From JASJAR01 sp039198225 (GTDB taxonomy: Bacteria; Pseudomonadota; Alphaproteobacteria; Rhodobacterales; Rhodobacteraceae), in the NCBI GenBank assembly GCA_039198225.1, contig JBCCTQ010000008.1, positions 1 to 64,000 on the forward strand: a stretch of 64,000 nucleotides of DNA, written 5' to 3'. Each line of letters starts with the position of its first letter. The stretch's first letter is position 1. Below the pieces are notes generated by a model. It was not told where the DNA came from and searched no databases. It saw only the letters and a program-made list of their open reading frames with translations. Both the position numbers and the translations under genes were made by a program. This document shows, one piece after another, positions 1-8,355 of the stretch.

Positions 1-498
1 CACGGCCTCGACCGCCCCGTCGCTGAGATCGCCCGACGGGCCTTCAAACATCGCTTCAATAAACGCGGCGAGATCCTTGGCAGACCGCTCCGTGCCTATC
101 ACATTCAGCCGCTTTGCAAGCCGGCGGAGCATTTCGGCATGGGTCGCCGATTGGTCGGAGACCCATTTGGCAAACACCGCTGTCTCCTCCGCGTCCTCGA
201 ACGGGAGCCCAAAGACCCGCTGGCACTCGAGGGAGATTTTCTTAGCCGTCTCCAAGCTCCAAGCCGCATCCATCTGAGCGATGGCGGCCGCCATGCCGGC
301 AATGGCCAGACGCGGATCTTCAATCGCGTCGGCCGGGTGGACGTTGGTTTTGCGCTTAAAGCCAAACCGTCGCGCCGCGGCCTGCACGTCCTTGGCCGCA
401 TCCGCCAAAGTTTCCGCGGCGATCTTCGCACGCTCAGCGCGGATGTACCAAATATAGGCCGCCAACAGGAGGCCGATGGCGGCGAGGATGTAGGGCAT
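1..498 (-). CDS. Membrane-anchored hypothetical protein, 3' end cut by window edge
   Basis: Reading leftward from an ATG at 498, a frame stays open for 166 codons to the window edge, so the C-terminus is missing. The N-terminus (MPYILAAIGLLLAAYIWYIR) is one membrane helix with a positively charged flank. After it comes an amphipathic Ala/Lys-rich stretch, then a soluble region containing ARRFGFKRK, NVHPADAIEDPRLAI and a helical part with KWVSDQSATH. The overall plan is one transmembrane anchor plus an all-alpha cytosolic domain. I do not recognise a characterised family. My impression is that it is an uncharacterised protein conserved in Rhodobacteraceae, possibly distantly TerB-like, but that is weak. 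The 220 bp between this start and the divergent VOC gene must carry both promoters; I could not place them with confidence. Confidence 0.7.
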   Translation of the reverse strand, partial: MPYILAAIGLLLAAYIWYIRAERAKIAAETLADAAKDVQAAARRFGFKRKTNVHPADAIEDPRLAIAGMAAAIAQMDAAWSLETAKKISLECQRVFGLPFEDAEETAVFAKWVSDQSATHAEMLRRLAKRLNVIGTERSAKDLAAFIEAMFEGPSGDLSDGAVEAV

Positions 499-718
499 GG
501 TCAGCCGTTTGATTAAGAACGTTCGACGACAGATCTAGCCTCGAATGGCGCGGTTTCGAGATGCGGGTCGGTCGCGTGCCAGCGAGGAACAAATCGAACC
601 ATTCGCCGCACGCGAAGATGTTACTGTGCGTATCTGCAAAGACCCGGTGCAGAATTCCGCGATGCGGCACCCCGTGCCCCACGCCATATCCGAACCAACG
701 CCGTTTCGGAGAAGTCCC

Positions 719-1657
719 ATGCTCAAACAGATAAAAGGTCTCCACCACGTCACGTCGCTCGCCTCGAGCGCTCAGAAAAACAACGCGTTTTTCACCGACA
801 CCCTGGGTCTCCGCCGGGTCAAAAAGACGGTCAATTTCGACGCTCCGGACGTCTATCACCTCTATTACGGCGATGCGGTGGGCACGCCCGGGTCGGTGAT
901 GACCTACTTTCCCTTCCCCCTTGCGGCGCGGGGCAAACCGGGCATCGGCGAGGTAGGAACGACCGCGTTTTCGGTGCCCATGGGCAGTCTTGACGCTTGG
1001 GGCGTCCGCCTTGGTGAACGCGGTGTCAAGGGCCTCGCCCGCGACACGCAATTCGGCACCGATCAAATCACCTTCCAAGGCCCAGACGGAGACGCCTTCG
1101 CCCTCGTTGAAACCGAGACCGAAAGCACCAGCCCTTGGACCGGGAACGGCATCGGCGAAGGGATGGCGATTACGGGGTTTCACTCGGCCGCCCTCCGCCT
1201 CGATGAGGCCGGCGCCACGGCAGAGCTCTTGCGCTTCATGGGCTATGAAGCGGCTCTGAAGGACGGCGGGCGCACGCGCTATGTCGTGCCGGGCGGGAAC
1301 GCGGCCAACGTGATTGATATCGAATGCGTCGGCCCTGCTGCGGACGCCAAACAGGGGGCCGGATCGGTGCACCATTTGGCCTTCGCCGTCGAAAACCGGG
1401 CCCGGCAACAGGAGGTGCGGGAAGCGCTTATCGACACGGGCTACAACGTCACCCCGGTGATCGACCGAGATTACTTCCACGCGATTTATTTCCGCACCCC
1501 GGGCGGTGTCCTCTTCGAGATTGCCACAAACGAGCCGGGGTTTTGCCGCGACGAAGAAACGGCCCGTCTCGGCGAAGCGCTCAAATTGCCGCCGCGCTAC
1601 GAATACCTCCGCGACCGGCTCGAGCGCCAACTCGAACCGCTCGACAGCGCGGCCTAG
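719..1657 (+). CDS. VOC-family ring-cleaving dioxygenase-like (MhqO/MhqA type)
   Basis: This is a 312-aa vicinal-oxygen-chelate protein with two glyoxalase-like halves. The first half starts with GLHHVTSLASSAQKNNAFFT and contains the RRVKKTVNFDAPDVYHLYYG region. The second half contains SVHHLAFAV and a C-terminal YFHAIYFRTPGGVLFEIATN block. These motifs are typical of the MhqO/LinE-like hydroquinone dioxygenase group, in which His and Glu bind a divalent metal; candidate ligands are the His of GLHHVT, the His of SVHHLAF and the Glu of LFEIATN. The substrate is not readable from sequence. I chose the ATG at 719 because GGAGAAG lies 5 bases upstream and the protein then begins at the family N-terminus; the frame runs open further upstream to 545 without support. 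It ends convergent with the RluA-type gene, overlapping it by 4 bp. Confidence 0.85.
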   Translation: MLKQIKGLHHVTSLASSAQKNNAFFTDTLGLRRVKKTVNFDAPDVYHLYYGDAVGTPGSVMTYFPFPLAARGKPGIGEVGTTAFSVPMGSLDAWGVRLGERGVKGLARDTQFGTDQITFQGPDGDAFALVETETESTSPWTGNGIGEGMAITGFHSAALRLDEAGATAELLRFMGYEAALKDGGRTRYVVPGGNAANVIDIECVGPAADAKQGAGSVHHLAFAVENRARQQEVREALIDTGYNVTPVIDRDYFHAIYFRTPGGVLFEIATNEPGFCRDEETARLGEALKLPPRYEYLRDRLERQLEPLDSAA

Positions 1658-2325
1658 AACGGCACGCTCGCCCGAAACGTCATCCCGCGGCCCCCGTCGG
1701 GATGGCGGATCCGAAGGCTCTCGGCATGGAGCATGAGCCGGTCATGGGCCCGCGCAGGCCCTTCGGCATAGAACGGGTCACCGAGGATCGGGTGGCCAAT
1801 TTCGAGCATATGGACCCGAAGCTGGTGGCTCCGCCCGGTTTCCGGAAAGAGCCGCACCCGCGTCTCGCCGTCCTGGCGGCGGAGGACCTTCCAATCGGTC
1901 ACCGCCGCCCGCCCGGCCTCGCGGTCGACCTTTTGCCGGGGGCGGTTCGGCCAATCGACGGCGAGCGACAGGTCAATGCGCCCCGACGCTTCCGCGATCT
2001 CGCCCATGACCCTCGCCACATAGGTTTTCTTGACCTGGCGCTTTTCAAACTGAAGGCCGAGATGGCGCTGGGCCTCGGGCGTCATGGCAAAGATCATCAC
2101 GCCCGACGTGTCCCGGTCGAGCCGGTGCACCAACAGGGCTTCGGGATAGACCGCCTGGAGCCGTGTCAGCAGACAATCGGCCAAATGCGCGCCTTTTCCA
2201 GGGACCGACAACAGGCCTGACGGCTTGTCCAACACCGCGATTTGGTGGTCCGTGTGGAGGAACGCCAGCGGCGTCTCGGGCGGCCTGTAGGGCGTTCCGG
2301 CGGCGCCGTCCGATCCGTCTTCCAT
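1654..2325 (-). CDS. RluA-family pseudouridine synthase
   Basis: This 223-aa protein isomerises a uridine in rRNA or tRNA to pseudouridine. The catalytic motif HRLDRDTSGVM is present with the nucleophilic Asp at about residue 70. It is preceded by the substrate-cleft segment VLDKPSGLLSVPG and followed by LFPETGRSHQLRVHM and GHPILGDPFY. It has no N-terminal S4 domain, so it is the short single-domain RluA/TruC/RsuA-like size class and the exact target cannot be assigned. The ATG at 2325 is preferred. An in-frame GTG two codons earlier is possible, and a longer extension would run into the divergent STAS gene. Its promoter must lie in the roughly 90 bp shared with that gene. Confidence 0.88.
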   Translation of the reverse strand: MEDGSDGAAGTPYRPPETPLAFLHTDHQIAVLDKPSGLLSVPGKGAHLADCLLTRLQAVYPEALLVHRLDRDTSGVMIFAMTPEAQRHLGLQFEKRQVKKTYVARVMGEIAEASGRIDLSLAVDWPNRPRQKVDREAGRAAVTDWKVLRRQDGETRVRLFPETGRSHQLRVHMLEIGHPILGDPFYAEGPARAHDRLMLHAESLRIRHPDGGRGMTFRASVPF

Positions 2326-2412
2326 GGGCACCGCCCCCTTTTCCGTGCCGGACTTACTAGTTCGTAACCCCTTCCGTCTAGGCAAGGGCCACTGGATTGT
2401 GAGGAGCCTGCC

Positions 2413-2757
2413 ATGGAAATGACCTCGAGCGAACGCGGTGGCGACCTTGTCGTGCGGGTGGACGAAGGCCGGATCGATGCCGCGATTGCGGTGAAATTCA
2501 AAGATGAAATGAGGGCGCTCATTCGCGGCCCCCACCCTCGCACGGTGCTCGACATGTCGAGCGTGGACTTTCTCGACAGTTCGGGCCTCGGCGCGGTTGT
2601 TGCGGTTCTCAAAGAGGCCGGCAGCGACAAAGGCCTCGTTCTCGCCGGGCTGACGACGAATGTCGAAAAGGTGTTCCGGCTGACGCGGATGGATACGGTT
2701 TTCACGATTTTTCCGGATGTCGAACATGCGTTTGGCGCCACGGCCGATGCGTCGTGA
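2413..2757 (+). CDS. STAS-domain anti-sigma factor antagonist (RsbV/SpoIIAA type)
   Basis: This 114-aa protein is a single STAS domain, the switch component of partner-switching modules. The phospho-acceptor motif DFLDSSGLG is intact at residues about 52-60, with Ser56/Ser57 as the serine normally phosphorylated by the partner kinase. In the family, the unphosphorylated form binds the anti-sigma kinase and frees its target. The next gene, 13 bp downstream, encodes exactly such an HATPase partner, so the two form an operon. There is a GAGGAG ribosome binding site before the ATG at 2413. No PP2C phosphatase or sigma factor lies beside it, so the input and output of the switch are encoded elsewhere. 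Confidence 0.9.
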   Translation: MEMTSSERGGDLVVRVDEGRIDAAIAVKFKDEMRALIRGPHPRTVLDMSSVDFLDSSGLGAVVAVLKEAGSDKGLVLAGLTTNVEKVFRLTRMDTVFTIFPDVEHAFGATADAS

Positions 2758-2770
2758 CCAATCCGGGGAC

Positions 2771-3220
2771 ATGATGGGCGAGGTTCTCCTCGACAGCGAA
2801 TTCCCCGGCACCACGGACGGCGTAAGGTCCGCCTTAGCGGCGGTGGAATCGGCGTTGACCGCTGACGGTGCGGCGTCGGGCGCAGCACCGGCCGCAGAAT
2901 TAGTCCTCGCGGAAGTCCTGAACAATGTGGTTGAGCATGCCCTTGCCGAAGCAGAGCAAGGATCGCGCTTTGGCCTGAGGCTTTCGGCTGGCCCAGAGAC
3001 GATCGCGGTCGATGTGCGCGACAGGGGCGCACCGATGCCGGGCGGCATGGCGCCTGCTGGAAAGCGGCCCGATGTGAACGTTGATCTTGCGGATTTGCCC
3101 GAAGGGGGCTTCGGCTGGTATTTGATCCGCGAGATCGCTCAAGATCTCCATTATGCTCGGGAAAACGGCGAGAACCATCTGGCCTTTTGGCTGCCATTGG
3201 CGGAACCGGCGGGCGCCTAA
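2771..3220 (+). CDS. RsbW-type ATP-binding anti-sigma kinase (HATPase_c)
   Basis: This protein of about 149 aa is a single GHKL-type ATPase/kinase domain. The N-box is visible as ELVLAEVLNNVVEHALAE, with the conserved Glu and Asn that bind Mg-ATP. The G1-like box is DVRDRGAPMP, and a C-terminal GGFGWYLIREI segment corresponds to the glycine-rich G2 lid. There is no histidine phospho-acceptor domain, which separates it from sensor kinases and supports an RsbW/SpoIIAB role: phosphorylating the STAS protein encoded just upstream. The start is uncertain. ATGs occur at 2747, 2771 and 2774; GGGGAC lies just upstream of the latter two, so 2771/2774 is preferred over 2747, which overlaps the STAS stop. 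Confidence 0.85.
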   Translation: MMGEVLLDSEFPGTTDGVRSALAAVESALTADGAASGAAPAAELVLAEVLNNVVEHALAEAEQGSRFGLRLSAGPETIAVDVRDRGAPMPGGMAPAGKRPDVNVDLADLPEGGFGWYLIREIAQDLHYARENGENHLAFWLPLAEPAGA

Positions 3221-3415
3221 TTTTCCGTGGATTGTTCTGGCCTCAAACCCGCGCTGCCACAAAAATTCCGTGATGTGATCAAAACTTTGCCGCGTATGAG
3301 AGGCACGGTGAGATTGTAAGCTGCACAAAGCTTCCCTCGGCGTCGCGCGTTTACAGCCCCCACCCAGTGCGCGGCGCCGAGGTTCTACCCTAGAAACCCA
3401 TCCCCGTCTCCGCTA

Positions 3416-3440
3416 CCTCCCGCCATCGGGAGGCGTTTTT
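3416..3440 (+). terminator. Terminator-like hairpin containing the ggt ribosome binding site
   Basis: A perfect 7-bp stem (CCTCCCG / CGGGAGG, loop CCAT) is followed by CG and five T residues, the pattern of an intrinsic terminator. The 3' arm is also the only good ribosome binding site (GGGAGG, 8 bases before ATG) of the gamma-glutamyltransferase gene, whose start at 3442 is two bases beyond the T-run. A second imperfect hairpin (GGTTCTA / TAGAAACC) lies about 15 bp upstream at about 3390-3407. It could simply end the STAS/HATPase transcript, or act as an attenuator or RBS-sequestering switch for ggt. Confidence 0.6.
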
Positions 3441-3441
3441 G

Positions 3442-5022
3442 ATGCGAGACTTTCACTTTCCTGGCCGGTCGCGGGTCTTTGCAAGCCGCGCCATGGCGGC
3501 CACGTCCCATCCCCTGGCCACGGCCACGGCACTCGACATGCTCCGCCGGGGCGGCAATGCGGTAGACGCTGCAATCGCGGCGGCCCTCGTCCAAGGGATT
3601 GCCGAACCCCAAATGACCGGAATTGGCGGTGATCTGTTCGCTTTGGTCAAACCGGCGGGCGGTGAAGATGTTTTGGCATTAAACGCTTCGGGCAGGGCGC
3701 CGAGCGGCTTTTCGGCCGATACGCTTAGAGAAAAAGGCCATGGTACCGTGCCCACCGAAGGGCCCTGGTCGGTGTCTCTCCCGGGAGCTGTGGCGGGTTT
3801 CGCGGAGCTTTCGGAAAAACACGGCCGCTTGGGCCTCGACACCTGCCTTGCACCGGCTATCGCTGCGGCGGAAGACGGCGTGCCCACGGCCCCGCGCGTG
3901 GCCTTTGATTGGGCCGGTTCGGCCCATCGGCTCACCGGTGCGGCCCGCCAATATTACCTCAAGTCCAACGCCCCACTCCGCACCGGAGAGCTCTATGCCC
4001 ATCCCCGCCAGGCCGACGCCCTGCGCCTGATCGCCAAGGACGGGCCGGCGGCGTTTTATGAAGGCGAGATCGCCGAAGACATGCTGGCCTCGCTCAACGC
4101 CCTGGGCGGGCCTCATATGGCCGAGGATTTCGCCAGCGTGTCCGCCGATTGGGTGTCACCAATCGAAGGGCACTACAAAGGCGTCGATCTCATTGAGCAC
4201 CCCCCCAATGGCCAGGGGGCGGCCGCGATCCTCATCGCGAATATCCTGAAGCATTTCGACCTTGGCGCCATGGAGCCTTGGGGGGCAGACCGCGCCCATA
4301 TCGAGGCGGAAGCGACGAAACTGGGCTATGACGCGCGGAACCGCTTCCTGGCCGATCCCGACCATATGGACGGGCTCGACCATATCCTAAGCGAGACCAC
4401 GGCCGAGCGCCTTGCGGGCCTCATTGACCCAAGCCGCGCCGCACCCGACCCCAAAGCCCTGTCCGAAGCGGTCCATCGCGACACGATCTATCTGACGGTG
4501 GTCGACGAAGACCGGATGGCGGTTTCGCTGATCTATTCGATCTTTGGAACCTTCGGTGCAGGCATCGCGTCGGAGAAGTTTGGCATCCTCTTTCACAACC
4601 GCGCCTCGGGGTTCAACCTGACCCCAGGCCATCCCAATGAGATGGGGCCCGGCAAGCGTCCGATGCACACGATCATTCCGGCAATGCTTCGCCAAAACGG
4701 CAAGATCTTGATGCCCTTTGGCGTGATGGGTGGGCCCTACCAGGCGACGGGCCATGGGCGGTTCGTGACCAATGTGGTCGATTACGGGCTTTCCCCCCAG
4801 GACGCGATTGATGGTCCGCGCTGCTTTGCCGACGCAAGCGGGCTCGCAGTGGAGCTGGGCTATTCGGAGGCGGTGCGGGCCGATCTGGCCGACCGGGGGC
4901 ATAATGTGAGGGTGCCCGATGGCCCCATCGGAGGGGCCCAAGCGATCCGCATTGACCCCGACACAGGAATTCTTGAAGGGGGATCAGACCCCCGCAAAGA
5001 TGGCTGCGCCTTGGGCTATTGA
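3442..5022 (+). CDS. ggt: Gamma-glutamyltransferase / glutathione hydrolase
   Basis: This 526-aa Ntn-hydrolase of the gamma-glutamyltranspeptidase family hydrolyses glutathione and gamma-glutamyl conjugates or transfers the glutamyl group. N-terminal family motifs are TSHPLATATALDMLRRGGNA and EPQMTGIGGD. The processing site precedes DTIYLTVVDEDRMAV, whose Thr is the autoprocessing nucleophile of the small subunit, followed by GKRPMHTIIP and GVMGGPYQATGH. No signal peptide is visible, so, as for many alphaproteobacterial GGTs of this subgroup, it may be cytoplasmic. The start at 3442 keeps the conserved N-terminal MRDFHFPGRS, and its SD lies inside a terminator-like hairpin. It ends 7 bp from the convergent hspQ stop. 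Confidence 0.92.
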   Translation: MRDFHFPGRSRVFASRAMAATSHPLATATALDMLRRGGNAVDAAIAAALVQGIAEPQMTGIGGDLFALVKPAGGEDVLALNASGRAPSGFSADTLREKGHGTVPTEGPWSVSLPGAVAGFAELSEKHGRLGLDTCLAPAIAAAEDGVPTAPRVAFDWAGSAHRLTGAARQYYLKSNAPLRTGELYAHPRQADALRLIAKDGPAAFYEGEIAEDMLASLNALGGPHMAEDFASVSADWVSPIEGHYKGVDLIEHPPNGQGAAAILIANILKHFDLGAMEPWGADRAHIEAEATKLGYDARNRFLADPDHMDGLDHILSETTAERLAGLIDPSRAAPDPKALSEAVHRDTIYLTVVDEDRMAVSLIYSIFGTFGAGIASEKFGILFHNRASGFNLTPGHPNEMGPGKRPMHTIIPAMLRQNGKILMPFGVMGGPYQATGHGRFVTNVVDYGLSPQDAIDGPRCFADASGLAVELGYSEAVRADLADRGHNVRVPDGPIGGAQAIRIDPDTGILEGGSDPRKDGCALGY

Positions 5023-5029
5023 GCCGGGC

Positions 5030-5356
5030 TCAGTTCAGTTGAACGTGGAGCGGGTAATGGCCGTCTTCGAATTCGCCGAAAAGATCGGGAAGGTCCGGGT
5101 GATCAACCGGCTGGCCGGAGTAATCCGCCACGAGGTTCTGCTCGGACACATAGGCCACGTAGTAGGACTGATCATTCTCGGCCAGGAGGTGGTAAAACGG
5201 CTGATCTTTCGATGGACGACTGTCCTCCGGGATGGCCGAGTACCATTCCTCGGTATTCGAGAACATCGCATCAACGTCAAACACAACGCCGCGGAACGGG
5301 TGTTTGCGATGCCGGACGACCTGGCCTAACGAGTACTTTGCGCGCGTCTTCAACAT
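5030..5356 (-). CDS. hspQ: Heat shock protein HspQ (YccV-like)
   Basis: This 108-aa protein matches the HspQ/YccV hemimethylated-DNA-binding-like family. Visible signatures are KYSLGQVVRHRKHPFRGVVFD, NTEEWYSAIPE, DQPFYHLLAEN and YVAYVSEQNL. In enterobacteria it is a small heat-induced protein that acts as a Lon specificity enhancer and adaptor. I placed the start at the ATG at 5356 (MLKTRAKYSLG) rather than a TTG three codons upstream. A G-rich stretch (GGGGG) 9 bases before the ATG could serve as the ribosome binding site. I looked for an RpoH promoter upstream and saw only a poor CTTG with an unsuitable spacer. Confidence 0.9.
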   Translation of the reverse strand: MLKTRAKYSLGQVVRHRKHPFRGVVFDVDAMFSNTEEWYSAIPEDSRPSKDQPFYHLLAENDQSYYVAYVSEQNLVADYSGQPVDHPDLPDLFGEFEDGHYPLHVQLN

Positions 5357-5437
5357 AGCTACCAACCCCCGCGTGTCTTTCTAGGATTTGTGGGGTCCCA
5401 AGTCCATGGCGGGCTAGGCAAAATAGGGAAACCCTGT

Positions 5438-6319
5438 GTGAACCTTGCCCTAACAGTCCTCGAGATCGTCTCGCCGGTTTTCATCCTCGCCGCGGTGGGA
5501 TTCATCTGGGTTAAATCGGGTCGCGAATACTCGATCGATTTCGTGACCGGGCTCACGATGACCCTCTCCGTGCCCTGTCTGATCTTCACAGCGTTGATGA
5601 ATACTGAGATCGAGCCGGACGCCTTGGCTGCGATCTCTTTGGCGAGCCTATTGACCTACATTGCCGTGGGCCTCGCAGCGGCGGCGACGGTTTTGTTGTT
5701 TCGACTGCCCGTGCGCACCTTTCTCGCACCGCTAACCTTCGGCAATACCGGCAATCTCGGCCTTCCCTTGGCGCTGTTCGCCTTTGGCCAAATCGGGCTC
5801 GATTACGCCGTCGTGGTGTTCGCGGTCATGGCAGTTTTATCATTTACCATAGGGGTTTACGTGGTGGCTGGCGGGGGATCTCTGATCAAGGTCGTCCGCG
5901 AACCCATGGTTGCGGGAACCCTTCTTGGCGCCCTCTTTCTCTGGCAAGGGTGGCGCACGCCCGATTTTCTGACCAATGCCCTCGTCATGATCGGCGAGCT
6001 GTCGATCCCCTTGATGCTGATCACTCTTGGCGTGGCCGTCGCGCGGCTCGAAGCACACAACATTTGGCGCAATCTCGCGCTCTCTGCCGCCAAAGCCGCC
6101 GCGACCGCAGGGATCGCGGCCTATGTCGGAGCTTGGTTTGAACTGCCCCCTGTGGCCCTCGCAGTCCTCGTGGTGCAGGTGGCCACGCCGGTGGCCGTAA
6201 CGTCTTATCTTTTGGCCGAAAAATACGACGCAGATTCCCAGGCCGTTGCGGGTTTGGTGGTCGTATCGACCGCGCTCTCGGTCATTTATCTGCCGATCAT
6301 CCTCGCTTTCGTGATCTGA
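5438..6319 (+). CDS. AEC-family (auxin efflux carrier) transporter
   Basis: This integral membrane protein of about 293 aa has roughly ten hydrophobic segments in the inverted-repeat arrangement of the AEC/BART superfamily. The family-typical unwound-helix region is visible as FGNTGNLGLPLALFAFG in the first half and IGELSIPLMLITLGVAVA with VATPVAVTSYLLAEKY in the second half. Members export small organic acids or auxin-like compounds; the substrate here is unknown. The start chosen is GTG at 5438, with AGGGAA 7 bases upstream. An ATG at 5390 would add 16 polar residues and lies too close to the divergent hspQ promoter. Confidence 0.88.
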   Translation: MNLALTVLEIVSPVFILAAVGFIWVKSGREYSIDFVTGLTMTLSVPCLIFTALMNTEIEPDALAAISLASLLTYIAVGLAAAATVLLFRLPVRTFLAPLTFGNTGNLGLPLALFAFGQIGLDYAVVVFAVMAVLSFTIGVYVVAGGGSLIKVVREPMVAGTLLGALFLWQGWRTPDFLTNALVMIGELSIPLMLITLGVAVARLEAHNIWRNLALSAAKAAATAGIAAYVGAWFELPPVALAVLVVQVATPVAVTSYLLAEKYDADSQAVAGLVVVSTALSVIYLPIILAFVI

Positions 6320-6400
6320 AGGAGCCCGTGAGGCGTTCCAATTCCCGTCAAAGTCGCGTACCGTTCTCAAAACGGAAATTGAAAATTCCGGTCAGAGGCC

Positions 6401-6985
6401 ATGAGCAGATCCCTACGCGCCCTCGGTTTGGCGATATTTGTTGCATCCTGCGGAAGCTCTGAGTTTTCCGCACCGCGCGACCTCGATAACGCGTGCTCTA
6501 TCGTCAGCCAGCGTCCAAATTACCTGCGCGCCATGAAAAACACCGAACGCCGCTGGGGCGTGCCGATCGCGGTGCAGATGGCAACGATCTACCAGGAATC
6601 GAAATTTATCGGCAATGCGCGCACCCCGCACCGCTATGCGCTGGGCGTCATCCCCATGGGCCGGCAGTCTTCGGCCTACGGGTATTCGCAAGCGCTCGAC
6701 GGGACGTGGGAGGAATACCAGGACGAAGAGGGCGGGCGCCGCGCGAGGCGAGACGACATCGCGGACGCGACCGACTTTATGGGTTGGTACATGGCCGAGA
6801 CCACCGAACGATTGGGCATTTCGAAAGAGGACACGCGGAACCAGTACCTGGCCTATCATGAGGGCCGAACGGGTTACGCCCGGGGAAGCTACCGGTCAAA
6901 ATCCTGGCTTTTGAGGGTGGCCGACGAGGTTGCCGACCGGGCGGTGGTGTATGACGCCCAATTGCGGGCCTGCGGCGAGGTCTGA
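6401..6985 (+). CDS. SLT-type lytic transglycosylase lipoprotein
   Basis: This is a 194-aa exported lipoprotein. The N-terminus carries a short hydrophobic signal and a lipobox (FVAS-C) with the lipidated Cys at residue 17. The rest is a small SLT-like lysozyme-fold domain: VPIAVQMATIYQESKF contains the catalytic Glu at about residue 66, followed by SSAYGYSQALDGTW and later AYHEGRTGYARGSY. Such proteins cleave peptidoglycan glycan strands to 1,6-anhydro muropeptides at the outer membrane. The sequence CAGAGG precedes the ATG at 6401. It stands alone between the AEC transporter and the convergent ureide operon. Confidence 0.87.
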   Translation: MSRSLRALGLAIFVASCGSSEFSAPRDLDNACSIVSQRPNYLRAMKNTERRWGVPIAVQMATIYQESKFIGNARTPHRYALGVIPMGRQSSAYGYSQALDGTWEEYQDEEGGRRARRDDIADATDFMGWYMAETTERLGISKEDTRNQYLAYHEGRTGYARGSYRSKSWLLRVADEVADRAVVYDAQLRACGEV

Positions 6986-7017
6986 GAGGACCGCACGCGC
7001 CGCTCTTGGACGGTGCC

Positions 7018-8355
7018 CTAGCCTGCTCGGTCGGCCAACCAGGCTTCGAGCCAGCGGGCCGTTTTCAAAAGATGGGCATCGGCGCCGTATCCGGCCACCA
7101 ATTGGACGCCGAGGGGAAGCCCTTCGGCGGTCTGGGTGTAAGGCAGGGTGATTGCTGGCACTCCGAGGAAGGTCCAGGGCGCATTGAAGACCGAGTTTCC
7201 GGTTGAGGCGAGGCCCTCGGGTGCGGCGCCAGGTGCTGCCGGACAAAGGAACGCGTCGCAACCTGCGAGGATCGGCGCGACAAGATCACGGAGCCAGCTC
7301 TGGGCCGCGACGGCTTCGTCATATGCATCGGCCCCGATCCCGGTCCCAAGCTCCAGGGCCTCCCTAGTGGCCGACCCAAGGATCTCGGCTTGGGATGCGT
7401 AGGACCCGCATTCGGCCGCCATCTCATAGAGGTTAATCACCAGCCTCTTCTCGACCAGGTCGTCGAACGCTGGTGGGAGTTTGACCTCGCGCACCCGGTC
7501 CCCAAGGGCAGTCAGAAGTCCGCCGAGGACAGCCTTGGTTTCATCGGAGGCTTCCTTGTCCCATCCAGGCGGTCGGATGAAACCCAGCTCCGGCTCCCAA
7601 CCGGGCGAGGCCGACACCGCATCAAGAAGGCCCCTGACCTCGATAGCGGCACTAGCCGGATCGCCCGGATCACTCCCCAAAATGGGATCTGCCACGAGGG
7701 CCGCGTCGGCAACGTTCCGGGCAAAGACCCCCATCGTGTCGAGGCTTGGGCTCTGGGAGAGAACACCCGTGCGCGGGATCGCCCCGAAACTCGGTTTAAA
7801 GCCGACGATGCCGCAAAACGCCGCCGGCCGGATCACAGAACCGCCGGTTTGAGTGCCGACGGCCAGGGGTACCATCCCCGCCGCAACCGCTGCGGCCGAG
7901 CCCGAAGACGACCCGCCAGGGCTATGGGATAGGTTCCGCGGGTTCCGTGTGGGGCCTGCATGCATATAGGCCAGCTCGGTCGTGACCGTTTTGCCCATGA
8001 GCACAGCCCCTGCCTCCGTAAGGGCGCGCACAAGCCAAGCGTCGGCGTCCGGGATCCGTCCCCGATCGGCGGCTGATCCATTCTCAGTGGGGATGTCTTT
8101 GGTGTCGATCACGTCCTTGAGCCCGACCGGCAGCCCTGCGAGCAAACGTGGCGCCTCGCCCGACGCCCGTTGCCGGTCTGAGATATCGGCCTGATCGCGA
8201 ACGTGGTCGGGATCGAACCACGACCAGGCCCGGATCTCGGGTTCCCGGGCCGCGACAACATCAATCAGAGCGTCCGCGTAGGCGCGCGCCGACGTCTCGT
8301 CCTGGGCAATCGCCGCTCTGACCTCGAGCGCACTCCTCTCACTGAGAGGTCTCAT
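7018..8355 (-). CDS. Amidase (amidase-signature family), last gene of ureide operon
   Basis: This 445-aa amidase-signature hydrolase carries the Ser-cisSer-Lys triad: Lys80 in VGLKDVIDT, the serine cluster GGSSSGSAAA at about residues 147-156, and the nucleophile Ser173 in QTGGSVIRPA. These enzymes hydrolyse a carboxamide to acid plus ammonia. Its start overlaps the allA stop by 4 bp (ATGA), so it is translationally coupled to ureidoglycolate lyase, and a role in nitrogen release from a purine-derived or related amide is a reasonable inference. The true substrate cannot be read. It is distinct from the second amidase at 15213-16535. Confidence 0.88.
   Translation of the reverse strand: MRPLSERSALEVRAAIAQDETSARAYADALIDVVAAREPEIRAWSWFDPDHVRDQADISDRQRASGEAPRLLAGLPVGLKDVIDTKDIPTENGSAADRGRIPDADAWLVRALTEAGAVLMGKTVTTELAYMHAGPTRNPRNLSHSPGGSSSGSAAAVAAGMVPLAVGTQTGGSVIRPAAFCGIVGFKPSFGAIPRTGVLSQSPSLDTMGVFARNVADAALVADPILGSDPGDPASAAIEVRGLLDAVSASPGWEPELGFIRPPGWDKEASDETKAVLGGLLTALGDRVREVKLPPAFDDLVEKRLVINLYEMAAECGSYASQAEILGSATREALELGTGIGADAYDEAVAAQSWLRDLVAPILAGCDAFLCPAAPGAAPEGLASTGNSVFNAPWTFLGVPAITLPYTQTAEGLPLGVQLVAGYGADAHLLKTARWLEAWLADRAG

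Noticed and set aside
434..1630. Long open frame antisense to the VOC-family gene
   Set aside because: It is the high-GC shadow of a gene with clear family motifs on the other strand; no motif or start context supports it.
5357..5437. RpoH promoter for hspQ
   Set aside because: A CTTG is present on the minus strand but no CYTATNT lies 17-18 bases downstream.
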